NCBI RefSeq assembly: GCF_030814415.1
Contig: NZ_JAUSVB010000008.1
Span: 20,327-84,326, forward strand
Direction: 5' to 3'
Length of the DNA stretch: 64,000 bases
From: Cellulomonas humilata
GTDB taxonomy: Bacteria > Actinomycetota > Actinomycetes > Actinomycetales > Cellulomonadaceae
Below, piece by piece: positions 7,644 to 17,648 of this stretch. The notes under the pieces were generated by a model that saw only the letters and a list, made by a program, of their open reading frames with translations, was not told where the DNA came from and did not search any database. Each line of letters opens with the position of its first letter. The stretch's first letter is position 1. Made by a program: the position numbers and the translations under genes.

Positions 7644-10600
7644 TGAGCATGTGCGTCCGCTACGGCGGCGACTCGTACACCTACCTCGTCGACTCGGTCG
7701 CCAAGGACCACGGCCGCGCAGAACCGGGTTCACCCATGACGCGGTACTACTCCGCGCACGGGACGCCGCCTGGAACGTGGCTGGGCACCGGTCTGCAAGG
7801 GCTGCAAGGGGGGCACGGATTGGCGGTCGGATCCTTCGCGACGCCCGTCCAGATGGAGCGCATCTTCGGTCACGGCGAGGACCCGACAACCGCCATGGCG
7901 CTCGGCCGCTCGCCGCACGTGTACGGCACCGAGGACGCTCGACGAACTGTTGCCGGCTTCGACTGCACATTCACCGTGCCGAAGTCCGTCAGTGTTTTGT
8001 GGGCTCTCGGCGACTCTCAGACTCGCGAGGCGATCTACGACTGCCATCGCCGGGCGGTCGATGACGTAATCGCGCTGATCGAGCGCGACGCGGCCAAGAC
8101 GAGGCTGGGCACCGACGGTGTTGCCCAGGTCGACGTTCGCGGCGTGATCGCCGCGGCATTCGACCACTGGGACTCGCGCGAGAACGACCCCAACCTGCAC
8201 ACCCATGTCGTCCTCGCGAACCGCGTCCAGGGGCCCGACGGCGTGTGGCGCACCCTCGACTCGCGAGCCATCCACAAGGCGGCGGTGGCGCTGTCCGAGC
8301 GGTACGACGTCCTGCTCGCCGACCGCGTCTCGGCGACGCTCGGACTGGACTGGGAGTTCCGGGAGCGAGGTCCCGGACGCAATCCCGCCTACGAGCTCGC
8401 CGCCGTCCCACGGTCGCTGACCGAGGCGTTCTCGCGGAGATCGGCTGCCATCGATGCCGAGACCGACAGGCTTGTCGACGAATGGGCTGCCGAGCATGGC
8501 CGACGCCCCGGCCCCGCGACGATCCTCAGGCTTCGGCAGCGTGCCACGCTAACAACCCGCGACGCCAAGACCGTTCACTCGCTCGAGGAGCTCACGGAGA
8601 CCTGGCGTACCCGAGCAGCGGCCATTCTCGGCGTCGACGCAGTGGCGTGGGCGACGGGGGTCCGCGCCAACGCAACCCCCGAGCCGAGCCCATCGGCATT
8701 CGATATCGCCGAGGTTGCCGAGGCCGTCGTCGCGGCGCTCACCGCCAAGCGAGCCACGTGGACGGCGTGGAACATCGACGCCGAGACATCTCGCGCGTTC
8801 AAGACCTACCGCTTCGCCAGTGCCGACGAGCGCGACGCAGCCACGGACGCGGTCGTCGCCGAGGCAATCCGTCGATCGGTGGGGTTGACCCCTGCACCCC
8901 TCGCCCCGTCCCCGCCCGCGCTGCAGCGAGCCGACGGAGCGACTGCGTTCCGCGCCTACCGCACCGAGCGCTACACCTCCCAGCGACTCCTGGACGCCGA
9001 GGCGCGGCTCCTCGCTGGCGGCCGAGACCTATCCGGCCCTGCCCTGTCACCCAGCCTTGTCGTGCCAGCTGACCTCTTCGACGACCAGTGTGCCGCCGTA
9101 GCGGCAATCGCCACGTCCGGCCGAGTCGTCGACGTGCTTGTAGGTCCGGCCGGTTCCGGCAAGACGCGCACCCTGGCGGCGCTTCGGGCCGCCTGGGAAG
9201 GCGAACACGGGCAGGCATCGGTCGTCGGGCTTGCGCCGTCCGCCGCCGCGGCTGACGTGCTCGCGCAGAGCCTCGACCTGTTGTGCGAGAACACGGCCAA
9301 GTGGCTCGTCGAGCACGACGCCGAGCCCGATCGTCTCCGTCGCATCGAACGTGCCCGCGCTGCTCTGCACGCCACCACCGACCCGACGACGATCCGCACG
9401 CTCACCAAGCATCTGGCCCGGCTCTCCGATGACGTCGAGCGCTTCCGGTTTCACCCCGGCCAGCTCGTCGTGCTCGACGAGGCGTCACTGGCCGGAACCC
9501 TCGCGCTCGACGTCATCGCAGCCTGCGCCGGGGAGGCGGGCGCCAAGCTCGTGCTGGTCGGCGACTGGGCCCAGCTCTCCGCGATCGACGCCGGCGGCGC
9601 GTTCGGCCTACTGACACGCGACCGCGGCCCCGACGTGCCCGAGCTCGGCGCCGCCCGCCGCTTCGCCGAGCCGTGGGAGCGCGACGCGTCGACTCGACTG
9701 CGCGTAGGCGACGTCTCCTCCCTCGACGACTACGCCGCCCACGGGCGTATCCAGGAGGGCGACCACGGCGACATGGTCGAAACGGCCTACACGGCATGGT
9801 CCGCCGACGAGAACGCTGGCCAGACGTCGCTACTCATCGCCGGCGACCGGGACACCGTGCACACCCTCAACGAACGGGCCCACACCGAGCGCCTACTCGC
9901 CGGCCGTGTTGCACCTGTCGGCACGGCGTTGCACGGCGGGCTGCATGCGGGCGTCGGGGATCGCGTCGTCACTCGACGTAACGACCGTCGGCTCGTCGTC
10001 GGCACCGGATGGGTCAAGAACGGCGACATCTGGACGGTCACCGGCCGTCGCGACAACGGCGCCCTGAAGGTCCGACGCGCGGGCGGCGGCCCTCAGGTCG
10101 TGCTACCGGCGGACTACGTCGCCGCTCACGTCGAGCTCGGCTACGCCACCACCGCGTTCCGTGCCCAGGGAGCCACCGTCGACACCGCCCACGCGCTCGT
10201 GACCGGGCCATCGATGACCCGAGAGGTCCTGTACGTGGCGATGACGCGGGCGCGAGAGGCCAACCGGGTTTACGTGTGCACCGACGCGAGGCCCGAGCCG
10301 CTGGCCGGGTTCGGCGAGTTCCGTGCGACCGGCCGCGAAGTACTGAGGTCCGTGCTCAGCCACGTCGGTGCGGCAACGTCCGCACACGAGACCCGGCAGA
10401 ACGAAGCCGATGCCGCTGCCTCGATCCGGACCCTCGCCGCCGAGTACGAGTCGATCGCGCACGCTGCGGAGGCGCAAATCTGGCTCGCCGCCTTCGCTGA
10501 CGCCGGATTGCACATCGACGCGGTGCGCGAAGTCGAGTCGTCGCCGGCGTTCGGCGCGCTGCTCACTGCCCTGCGCCGCACCGACGCACTCCGGCTACCC

Positions 10601-11149
10601 ATCGAGGCGGCGCTGCCGATGCTGGTGACGCAGCTGGCGGCCGGTTCCCGTGACATGGGCGCCGTCCTTCACGAGCGAGTCGAGCAGTTCGCGGCGCACG
10701 CCGCGCAGGCGCCAGCGCCGGGCGCATTCGTTGCCGGGCTCCTGCCCGCGACTCAGCGTGCTGCGGACGCCGAGAGCGCGGCTGCGCTCGCTGCCCGCGC
10801 TCAGATGATCGAGGAGCGAGCTCGACTGCTCGTCGAACGAGCGGTCGCTGCCGGGGCGCCGTGGCTCGACGACCTGGTGCCGCCGACTTCGGAGCCTCCG
10901 CGCCGCGACGATTGGGCAGAGAGAGCTAAGACCGTGGCGGCCTACCGCGAGCGATACGGGATCAGCGATCAGCGATCGGCGCTCGGCCTCGAGATGCCGA
11001 CCGACCTCCAGTGGGCTGCGGCCCGGTCTATCGCCGAGGCCGCGTTGGGCGAGGTGCGGGCGTCCGTTCACAGACCCGTTGCCCGAGGTCGTGGTCCACA
11101 GGTAGTCGTGGCTCTGGTGAACGAGCGTCAGACCCCGGCGGGACGGTGA
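7643..11149 (+). CDS. MobF-family conjugative relaxase-helicase (TrwC/TraA type)
   Basis: The 1168-residue protein starts at the ATG overlapping the zinc-finger stop. Residues 1 to about 300 form a TrwC relaxase domain: paired tyrosines at 35-36 followed by SAHGTPPGTW, the TVPKSVSVLW strand, and the metal-binding histidines in FDHWDSRENDPNLHTH (His175, 186, 188). From about residue 480 a superfamily I helicase follows, with Walker A GPAGSGKT near 501-508, the Walker B strand VVLDEAS near 609, and a late YVAMTRAREANR motif. The enzyme nicks one strand at oriT, stays covalently attached through tyrosine and unwinds the DNA for transfer. It is full length and apparently intact, so the element encodes its own DNA-processing enzyme. 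Confidence 0.93.
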   Translation: MSMCVRYGGDSYTYLVDSVAKDHGRAEPGSPMTRYYSAHGTPPGTWLGTGLQGLQGGHGLAVGSFATPVQMERIFGHGEDPTTAMALGRSPHVYGTEDARRTVAGFDCTFTVPKSVSVLWALGDSQTREAIYDCHRRAVDDVIALIERDAAKTRLGTDGVAQVDVRGVIAAAFDHWDSRENDPNLHTHVVLANRVQGPDGVWRTLDSRAIHKAAVALSERYDVLLADRVSATLGLDWEFRERGPGRNPAYELAAVPRSLTEAFSRRSAAIDAETDRLVDEWAAEHGRRPGPATILRLRQRATLTTRDAKTVHSLEELTETWRTRAAAILGVDAVAWATGVRANATPEPSPSAFDIAEVAEAVVAALTAKRATWTAWNIDAETSRAFKTYRFASADERDAATDAVVAEAIRRSVGLTPAPLAPSPPALQRADGATAFRAYRTERYTSQRLLDAEARLLAGGRDLSGPALSPSLVVPADLFDDQCAAVAAIATSGRVVDVLVGPAGSGKTRTLAALRAAWEGEHGQASVVGLAPSAAAADVLAQSLDLLCENTAKWLVEHDAEPDRLRRIERARAALHATTDPTTIRTLTKHLARLSDDVERFRFHPGQLVVLDEASLAGTLALDVIAACAGEAGAKLVLVGDWAQLSAIDAGGAFGLLTRDRGPDVPELGAARRFAEPWERDASTRLRVGDVSSLDDYAAHGRIQEGDHGDMVETAYTAWSADENAGQTSLLIAGDRDTVHTLNERAHTERLLAGRVAPVGTALHGGLHAGVGDRVVTRRNDRRLVVGTGWVKNGDIWTVTGRRDNGALKVRRAGGGPQVVLPADYVAAHVELGYATTAFRAQGATVDTAHALVTGPSMTREVLYVAMTRAREANRVYVCTDARPEPLAGFGEFRATGREVLRSVLSHVGAATSAHETRQNEADAAASIRTLAAEYESIAHAAEAQIWLAAFADAGLHIDAVREVESSPAFGALLTALRRTDALRLPIEAALPMLVTQLAAGSRDMGAVLHERVEQFAAHAAQAPAPGAFVAGLLPATQRAADAESAAALAARAQMIEERARLLVERAVAAGAPWLDDLVPPTSEPPRRDDWAERAKTVAAYRERYGISDQRSALGLEMPTDLQWAAARSIAEAALGEVRASVHRPVARGRGPQVVVALVNERQTPAGR

Positions 11150-11153
11150 CGTC

Positions 11154-11795
11154 GTGGCCGGACTGATCCTGAGCGAACTCGGCCGCTGGGTTCGCGCGTT
11201 GGTCGGACCGTGCGTCGCTCTAGCGGCGCTCGCTGGCCTGGCGGTCGGAAGTATCGGCTCGCTGGCAGTCGCGCCCGAGCTGCACATTGCGGCGGTTCGG
11301 GCGTGGCAGACGGCCGACGTGCTGACGGCGTTGTGGCTCGTGTGGTGCGTTTGGCGGACTGGGCGACGGCCCGTGCTCGACCGGCGCGCGGCCAGCCACC
11401 TACAGGACCTCCGCGACCGCGCCGATGTCGCCGGATGGAGCCTCGTGTGTGTCGTGGAGTTGCGTGAAAGCTCGCCTGCCGGACAGCACATAGTCGCTAC
11501 CGATGTGCGCACTGGCGTCGCGGAGGGCATCTGGCTCTCCGAGGTTTGCGCCCTCGTTGGCAGTTACGCGCTCATCCACCGGCACACAGCCGGGCTGGAC
11601 CTGGTTGACGTCCTCCCGCCCACCGAGATGCTGGCGGCCCGACGCGACGAGGCCGTGCGCGCTCGTCGGCTCCGCCGGGCGTGGACGGTCTCGGTGCGGC
11701 GCCAACACCGTCGTCAGCGCCGCGCCGCCCGCGCCGTCGCGCGAGCGACCGAAGGGATGTTTCGGCGGCGCGGACGCGACCGCGCGGCAAGCTGA
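11154..11795 (+). CDS. Membrane protein following the relaxase
   Basis: The 213-residue protein starts at a GTG four bases after the relaxase stop, so it is almost certainly co-transcribed. Two hydrophobic helices cover about residues 12-35 and 45-70. A soluble domain (VCVVELRESSPAG..ATDVRTG) and a strongly basic tail rich in Arg and Ala (about 165-213) follow. It has the look of a conjugation accessory membrane protein whose basic tail could touch DNA or the relaxosome. I do not recognise a named family. It is the last gene with a conjugation context; the defence cassette begins 174 bp later. Confidence 0.68.
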   Translation: MAGLILSELGRWVRALVGPCVALAALAGLAVGSIGSLAVAPELHIAAVRAWQTADVLTALWLVWCVWRTGRRPVLDRRAASHLQDLRDRADVAGWSLVCVVELRESSPAGQHIVATDVRTGVAEGIWLSEVCALVGSYALIHRHTAGLDLVDVLPPTEMLAARRDEAVRARRLRRAWTVSVRRQHRRQRRAARAVARATEGMFRRRGRDRAAS

Positions 11796-11969
11796 TGTTC
11801 GGCGTCACGGGCTCGCTCGGAAGCAACCCGCTAGACCAGACGGGCTACCTCCACCGACACCCGGCGCCGCGGTCCCGATTTGCGCTCACGGAGGCTGCCA
11901 TACTCACCCCATGGCATCGGGGTTAAGCGCAGCCCGACGCCGCAGTCGTTTGGTCGGGTCGGAGTAGCC

Positions 11970-14006
11970 ATGCTCCGTGACCTTCAGAACCTTCAGGCGC
12001 ACTACAGCACGGGCCAGGATTCGCTGCTCGATGACTTCTACGTGCCGTGCCTCAAGAACTCGAACCGTTATGACCGGGCGACGGGGTACTTCAGCAGCGC
12101 GCTCTACGCCGTTACGAGTGCCGCGTATTCTCAGTTCGTCACCGCCGGCGGAAGGATCCGCCTGATCACATCGCCTCAGCTCTCGTCTGAGGATGTGCGG
12201 GCTCTCGCAGAGGGCGCGGCTGCGAAGAGAGTCGGCGAGGACGCGCTGCGGTCTGAACTCGTCCTCCTGCTTGAGCGGCCTGAGACAGCTGCTCCGACGA
12301 GGCTGCTCGCGACCATGGTTGCGACTGGGGTTCTGGACCTACGCGTGGCGCTCCAACCGGGCGCTGGGATCTTCCACGACAAGGTTGGGATATTTCAAGA
12401 CGACGAAGATCGACGAGTAGCGTTTATCGGATCGGCAAACGAGACCTTTAGTGGGTGGGGTGCGAACCACGAATCGATCGAAGTATTTGCAAGCTGGGAA
12501 GGGACCACGGACCTAGCTCGAGTACGGCGTCTCGCCGCCTATTTTGATCGATTGTGGGCCGGTGGGGAAGGTGAGATCGAGGTACTCAGCCTCACCGAAG
12601 AGATGCTCGATCTACTCCGCGAAAATGCGCACGACTCCGTTGAAGCCGCCTTGGCCGCAACAGCGCGGCGGGCCGCACCCAGCGTCGGCAAGAAGCAACT
12701 AATGGACTACCAAGCGAACGTCCTCGAGTCTTGGAAGTCCGCCGACCATCATGGAATAGTCTCGTTCGCGACTGGCGCCGGGAAGACCATCACTGCCATC
12801 GAAGGAATCCGTCGCTGGTCGGCAGGCGAGCAAGATGGTGCGACGCTCATCGTCGTCCCGAGCAAGGATCTGCACACGCAATGGGCTAGGGAGCTCCGGA
12901 CGGAGCTCCCGGAGGCCAACCTGGTCCTTGCTGGCGCCGGCCACTCCGAGTGGCGCGGGGTTATCCGGTGGCTCCTTTCCGACCACGCCCAGGACGGACG
13001 ACCTCGGATCGTGCTGGCCACTAACAAGACCTTCTCGTCACCGCAGTTTCAGGAGTCAATCGACTCTTCAAGGCCCGATCTCCTGCTAGTCGCCGACGAG
13101 CTGCACCGGACAGGCTCACCGTCTGTGCTGCGAGCGCTCCAGGCCGGACCGTTCAAGGCAACCTTGGGGCTCAGTGCTACGTACGCACGCCAGTTCGATG
13201 AGAGCGGCACGCAGAGCCTTCTCGAATTCTATGGCCCAGTTCTCGAGCCTGTGATCGGCCTCACTGAAGCGATCCTGCTCGGCCGCCTTGTGCCCTACGA
13301 CTACTTCTTACACAAGACTTCGCTTGACGATCAAGAGCAAGAACAGTACGACAAGCTGACGATGGATATCAAGAAGGTCGCGGGCCGTGAAAGCGACACA
13401 AACGCGCCGGACTCTTATCTCCAAAAATTGCTCATCAAGAGAGCGCGCATCCTGAAGCAAGCGCGGGCCAAAGTTCCGGCCGCCCTAGCGGTGCTTCGAG
13501 CGGAGTTCCAGGAAGGCGATCGCTGGCTGGTATATTGCGATGACACGAATCAGCTTGGCGCCATGGTTGCTTCATGTCTCGAGCATGGCTTGCCAGCACT
13601 GGAGTATCACTCCGACATGACCTCCCGGCGCGACGATGTCATGGCCAGTTTTGGACGGCGAGGCGGCATCATTGTGGCAATCCGTTGCCTCGACGAGGGG
13701 ATCGATATACCCGCCTGCGATAGAGCCTTGATTATTGCGAGCTCAACGGTCGAGCGCGAGTATATTCAACGGCGGGGTCGCGTCCTGCGCACAAGTGTTG
13801 ACAAGTATTCGGCCGCCGTTCACGACATGCTGCTCGTCGACAGCGCCGGGGGAGTTTTGACTCGAGGGGAGGCGCTCCGTGCCCAAGAATTCGCTCGGCT
13901 CGCCCGCAACGATGCGCCGACCTTTGAACTCCAGCACATGCTCGCTCTGAGCCCAGATTTCGGAGCGGAGATCTCGGCAATGATGGAAGGTGAAGACGAT
14001 GAATAG
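11970..14006 (+). CDS. Phospholipase-D-like nuclease fused to SF2 DEAH-type helicase
   Basis: The 678-residue protein starts at the ATG at 11970 with a GGAG site; earlier in-frame residues are noise. Residues 1 to about 190 form a PLD-like domain with one HKD-type motif (HDKVGIF near 135, then GSANETFSGW). From about residue 250 the superfamily II helicase core begins: Walker A TGAGKT near 267, VADELHRTGS (DExH) near 374, SATYAR motif III and QRRGRVLR motif VI near 600. Such PLD-helicases occur in restriction and defence loci and are expected to translocate on and cut DNA. The stop overlaps the next gene by 8 bases. The region is less GC-rich than the relaxase gene, suggesting separate acquisition. 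Confidence 0.9.
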   Translation: MLRDLQNLQAHYSTGQDSLLDDFYVPCLKNSNRYDRATGYFSSALYAVTSAAYSQFVTAGGRIRLITSPQLSSEDVRALAEGAAAKRVGEDALRSELVLLLERPETAAPTRLLATMVATGVLDLRVALQPGAGIFHDKVGIFQDDEDRRVAFIGSANETFSGWGANHESIEVFASWEGTTDLARVRRLAAYFDRLWAGGEGEIEVLSLTEEMLDLLRENAHDSVEAALAATARRAAPSVGKKQLMDYQANVLESWKSADHHGIVSFATGAGKTITAIEGIRRWSAGEQDGATLIVVPSKDLHTQWARELRTELPEANLVLAGAGHSEWRGVIRWLLSDHAQDGRPRIVLATNKTFSSPQFQESIDSSRPDLLLVADELHRTGSPSVLRALQAGPFKATLGLSATYARQFDESGTQSLLEFYGPVLEPVIGLTEAILLGRLVPYDYFLHKTSLDDQEQEQYDKLTMDIKKVAGRESDTNAPDSYLQKLLIKRARILKQARAKVPAALAVLRAEFQEGDRWLVYCDDTNQLGAMVASCLEHGLPALEYHSDMTSRRDDVMASFGRRGGIIVAIRCLDEGIDIPACDRALIIASSTVEREYIQRRGRVLRTSVDKYSAAVHDMLLVDSAGGVLTRGEALRAQEFARLARNDAPTFELQHMLALSPDFGAEISAMMEGEDDE

Positions 14007-14253
14007 TGTGGATTCGGGTGAGCAAAAGGATCCAAAGGAGCGAGCGAAGGCGGTGCTCCTAAAAGTAGTGCACAGGAGCGATTTCCGACGTGACCATCCG
14101 ACCATCTCGGCAGTCGTGACTGACGACATCGTCGAAGACGCCGTCGAGGCCGCATATCGAACACAGTTCGACGAGAGTCGAGCCCATTTTCGTCAGAAGA
14201 TCGCGGCCTTAGGTGAGGTTGTGGCGCAGGAGTTTCGGCCGAAGGGCGAATAG
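13999..14253 (+). CDS. Small helical protein between helicase and DndD-like ATPase
   Basis: The 84-residue protein starts at an ATG inside the end of the helicase gene (8-base overlap) and stops 2 bases before the ATPase ATG, so it is tightly embedded in the operon. The sequence is charged and helical, with a segment about 10-35 rich in Lys and Arg and a TISAVVTDDIVEDAVEAAYR helix. No catalytic motif or known domain is seen. Position suggests a small subunit or regulator of the helicase/ATPase complex. Conservation of such small proteins in related loci would be the best evidence. Confidence 0.7.
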   Translation: MNSVDSGEQKDPKERAKAVLLKVVHRSDFRRDHPTISAVVTDDIVEDAVEAAYRTQFDESRAHFRQKIAALGEVVAQEFRPKGE

Positions 14254-14255
14254 AA

Positions 14256-16238
14256 ATGAGTCTTGAGCTAGTCCGTCTGACCGTCCGAAACTTTGGGCCC
14301 TACTATGGGCAGAGCACCCTCGACTTTGCTGCAGCCGGCGACCGGCCGCTAACGCTAGTCTACGGAGAGAATACGCTCGGCAAGACGCAGATGTTTAACG
14401 CCTTGCGGTGGTCTCTTTACGGGACGTGGAATGGCGTTCGAGGATCCCTGCCGAATGCGACCGAGCTCGAAAGCCGCTTCAACCGGCGGGCCCATCGCGA
14501 GGGCGAAGACAGCATGAGCGTAACACTCCAGTTTACGGCGGACGAAAAGCGGTACGATCTGCACCGATCCGCATCTGGCTTTGTGGGCGGCGCTCCGAAG
14601 CAGGACGCTGACCTTCGGATTGACTCGGAAGCAATTGCCGGGAGTCGAATTCCGGCCGAGATCGGAAATCTCCTACATCCTCAGATTGCCGATTTCTTCT
14701 TGTTTGACGGCGAACTCCTTGAGCGATTCTTTGAGCGTTTGAGGTCGACGGATCAGCGGCGTGAGATCCGCAACTCGATCGATCGCGTTCTCGGCGTTCC
14801 GGCGCTCCAGCGTGCCTACGACGACATCGCTGAAATGACGACTGCAGCGAGTTTGGCAGCCGCCAAGTCGATGAAGGCAGGGAACGAACGCACTAAGGTC
14901 GAGGGCGACCTGAAGCGTTACGGTGACCAGTCCGCCAGCGTTCAGAAGGACCTTGAGGCGCTCCACGCGAAGCTCGGCGAGGTCAAACTGGACCATGTGG
15001 CGAAGTCGGACGAACTTCGCTCGGTTGAAGCTCTCAAGGAGGACGCCAAGCAGCTCGAACACCTTGAGGCAAGGCTCGCTGACCTCAAGAAGGACGATGA
15101 GGCAGGAAAGGTCGCGCTCCAGGCATTCCTAACGGACGGATGGTTCGCCGTAGCCGTCAAGGGGGTCTCCGAGGCGCTGGCTCGCGCCCGGACCGAGCTC
15201 GAGGTAGCAGAGCTACAACGAGATCAGCGCGACCGCCTACTGCAGCGGATCCGAACGCTCGAAGCTCGAATCCACGGTGGAAACTGCGAGACGTGTGGAC
15301 AAGGCCTTCCAGCTCCCGACCCGGCCGTCTACGAGGAGCGTGAGACGGCGCGAGCCGAACTTGCGGCGCTCGGCGGCACGGTCGACGTACGGTCGATCAT
15401 CGACCGAGAACGACAGTTGCAGCGAGTGCTTGATGAGCGGACAGTCAAGCTCTATCGGGAGCGTGTAAACAGCCTCCAAAGAGCCCGGTTGGCGCGGACG
15501 GAGACTCAGCGCGAAATCGATGACATTAACGGGCGCCTGGCGGAGCACAGCGCCCCGGCAATCCGCAGTCTGGCCGCGACCGTCGAGCAACTTCGGCGGG
15601 TGCAAGAGGATCTTGAGAACAAGATTGAGAAGCGAAGCGTTGATCTCCAGGTGTTTCAGGCGGAGCTGGGGAGGCTGGCTACGAGACTAAGTCGGCTGCC
15701 GTCAGTCGACCCAAAGCCAGCTGCGCTGAGCGCGTTCTATGGATACCTAGGCGATGCCTTCGAAAGCTCGATCCAGGAGTACCGAAACAATGTTCGTGAG
15801 GCCGTCGAACTTGACGTCACCGCCCAGTTCAAGCGGCTCATCCGCGACCCCTTGGCTTATGGGGACGTCAAGATCGGTGCTGACTTCGACATGCACCTCC
15901 TTGATCCGCATGGCCGTGAGCGGCAGACGAGCGAGGGTGGGAGGCAGCTCTTGGCGCTCGCGTTCATCGGTGCCCTGAAGCAAGTAGCCGTGCGCGGTGG
16001 ACCAGTGATCCTCGACAGCCCGCTCGGCCGCCTAGACAAGGAGCACAGAGTCAACGTGCTCAGGACGTGGATCCCCCAACTCGGGTCTCAGGCGTCGCTC
16101 TTCGTGCAGTCTGGGGAACTTACCGAGCAGGAGGCGGCGAAAGTCGTTGGTGACATCGTCGGCGCCGAGTACCGCCTCGTTAGGCCCGACCACGATCCGG
16201 AGAACGTTGCGATCCAGCGTGTAGAGAGGGCATCGTGA
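14256..16238 (+). CDS. DndD-like SMC/Rad50-type ATPase
   Basis: The 660-residue protein has the layout of an SMC-like ABC ATPase. It has an N-terminal FGPYYGQSTLDF strand, Walker A GENTLGKT near residues 38-45 (the usual Ser/Gly replaced by Leu), and a long coiled coil interrupted by a zinc-hook CETCGQG near 344. The C-terminal half has the signature and Walker B LDSPLGRLDKEHR near 583. Proteins of this form include DndD of the phosphorothioation system and related defence ATPases. It overlaps the next gene by four bases (GTGA) and follows the helicase and the 84-residue gene. No DndA, DndC or sulfur-transfer genes are nearby, so it should not be called DndD itself. Confidence 0.87.
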   Translation: MSLELVRLTVRNFGPYYGQSTLDFAAAGDRPLTLVYGENTLGKTQMFNALRWSLYGTWNGVRGSLPNATELESRFNRRAHREGEDSMSVTLQFTADEKRYDLHRSASGFVGGAPKQDADLRIDSEAIAGSRIPAEIGNLLHPQIADFFLFDGELLERFFERLRSTDQRREIRNSIDRVLGVPALQRAYDDIAEMTTAASLAAAKSMKAGNERTKVEGDLKRYGDQSASVQKDLEALHAKLGEVKLDHVAKSDELRSVEALKEDAKQLEHLEARLADLKKDDEAGKVALQAFLTDGWFAVAVKGVSEALARARTELEVAELQRDQRDRLLQRIRTLEARIHGGNCETCGQGLPAPDPAVYEERETARAELAALGGTVDVRSIIDRERQLQRVLDERTVKLYRERVNSLQRARLARTETQREIDDINGRLAEHSAPAIRSLAATVEQLRRVQEDLENKIEKRSVDLQVFQAELGRLATRLSRLPSVDPKPAALSAFYGYLGDAFESSIQEYRNNVREAVELDVTAQFKRLIRDPLAYGDVKIGADFDMHLLDPHGRERQTSEGGRQLLALAFIGALKQVAVRGGPVILDSPLGRLDKEHRVNVLRTWIPQLGSQASLFVQSGELTEQEAAKVVGDIVGAEYRLVRPDHDPENVAIQRVERAS

Positions 16239-16594
16239 GCGACGACAAGGTGCAGATCGGTCTCGGGCAAGAAGCCGACAACGCGCTCAAGAAACTTGTT
16301 GACGAAGGTGTCTTTCTTAACGAAGGTGTGGGCTATAAGTTCGGCGTTGCCTACGCACTTTCACAAGGAACGACGCCGGATAGCGTCGACATCGTCGGCA
16401 ACAAGACGAAGTTTGCAGCGACCGGACTCGATCCGGATGGGCGTCTGTCCGTCCTCGTTTCAATCTTCCTTCCTGATATTGATCGCCCGTACTGGGCTGC
16501 CGAGAAACTTGCCGATTGGGGTGTGCGTGACCTAGCTCGCAGACTCGCCGCCCACGAGGATCTTGCCGAGATTATGGAGCAGGCAGTCCGGTAG
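16235..16594 (+). CDS. Small DndE-like position protein, unknown function
   Basis: The 119-residue protein has a GTG start overlapping the ATPase stop. The sequence (GLGQEADNALKKLVDEGVF..VGYKFGVAYALSQG) has a short N-terminal strand and a ribbon-helix-helix-like helix pair. It ends in an acidic helical tail with YWAAEKLADWGVRDL. It occupies the position that the small DndE protein holds after DndD in phosphorothioation loci, but the sequence does not match what I remember of DndE. A DNA-binding or regulatory subunit of the ATPase is likely. It ends the first sub-operon; about 200 bp follow before the ParB-like genes. Confidence 0.75.
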   Translation: MSDDKVQIGLGQEADNALKKLVDEGVFLNEGVGYKFGVAYALSQGTTPDSVDIVGNKTKFAATGLDPDGRLSVLVSIFLPDIDRPYWAAEKLADWGVRDLARRLAAHEDLAEIMEQAVR

Positions 16595-16793
16595 AGGGCG
16601 TTTGTCCGTGCATGCGACGCCGCGGCGCGGCAACGAGCGGGCGCCGCAGTTCCCGTGCAGCCGTGTCGGTGCCCGTGCGTAGCCTTGGACCGGCGCGGCA
16701 GTCGTGCAGGGTGAGTTCGGCGCGGGTGTGTCGGCGGCTCGTGTTGCCGGCGCTCTGGCAGAATCCGCGTAGACGATAGAGGGGTAGGTATGT

Positions 16794-17648
16794 GTGGCGA
16801 GCTCTGAGGCCATCGACCGGGGAGGCGCCACCGCTGACGGTGGCGGCGCGTCTGCAGGCGCAACGACGGTCACTCTCGTACGGGTCGACCGGATTCGGCC
16901 GGAGGAAGGTCTTGGCCGCAAGAGGGATCGCGAAGGTCATCTCGAACTGCAACAATCCATTCGACAGTTTGGCGTTCTCACACCGATCACGGTTCGGCCT
17001 GCCGGCGATGACACCGACGATTATCTTCTTATCAAGGGTCAAGGTAGAACTCTCGCCTGTCGCATCCTCGGTCTGGATGAAATCCCGGCAATCGTCGTCG
17101 ACGAGTCTTACGGCCAGGACGAGAAAGTTCGCCAGTTCCTGGTTGAGAATGTCGCGCGGCTCAGGATGCGCCCTGTGGACCGCGCCCTCCTGATTCGGAG
17201 GGCACGGGAAAACGGGGAGGAAACGACCGATATTGCGCGCCGCTTTGGCGTCGCGGCGACAACGGTTCGCCGGCTGCTCGCCCAACTCGAAGATGCATCG
17301 ACGGCCGAAGTGGCTGCTCTACGCTCGGGTGAAATCAGCCTCTCCCTTCACGCTGTCATTGCCCGGCATGTCGACCCAGCGGATCGAGACGATGCGGTCA
17401 TAGTTGTATCCGGTGCCGAGATCCGCACTAAGGAACTCGAGGCGATCTTTGTCGGACTCGGCTGGAGCGAGTTGTCAAATCTCGGTCTGAGGCAGCGAGC
17501 CCAACGCATGGCCCTGCTCAGCTGGGCATGCTATTCGATGTCGAACCTCCCCAATGGTTCTGTCAGGGAGCGCATTCGACGGCTCGCACTGCACTTTCCC
17601 GCTCAATTTGAAGACGATGGTGCGACGTTGGCGTTGGTGTCCCAGTGA
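16794..17648 (+). CDS. ParB-like domain protein 1
   Basis: The 284-residue protein starts at a GTG with GAGGGG upstream; the low-complexity Gly/Ala N-terminus makes the exact start uncertain. Residues about 25-110 are a ParB/sulfiredoxin-fold domain: VDRIRPEE, GVLTPITVRP, and the nucleotide-binding KGQGRTLACRILG motif followed by IPAIVVDE. A helix-turn-helix follows (ETTDIARRFGVAATTVRRLL). The ParB fold binds CTP in chromosome partitioning and acts as an ATPase or nuclease in other settings. No ParA gene is nearby and the next genes are a second ParB and a methyltransferase, so a DNA-modification or restriction role fits better than partitioning. Confidence 0.85.
   Translation: MASSEAIDRGGATADGGGASAGATTVTLVRVDRIRPEEGLGRKRDREGHLELQQSIRQFGVLTPITVRPAGDDTDDYLLIKGQGRTLACRILGLDEIPAIVVDESYGQDEKVRQFLVENVARLRMRPVDRALLIRRARENGEETTDIARRFGVAATTVRRLLAQLEDASTAEVAALRSGEISLSLHAVIARHVDPADRDDAVIVVSGAEIRTKELEAIFVGLGWSELSNLGLRQRAQRMALLSWACYSMSNLPNGSVRERIRRLALHFPAQFEDDGATLALVSQ

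Noticed and set aside
14256..16594. A true Dnd phosphorothioation locus
   Set aside because: No cysteine desulfurase, DndC-type PAPS-reductase-like protein or DndB is present. Only the ATPase and small-protein layout is similar.
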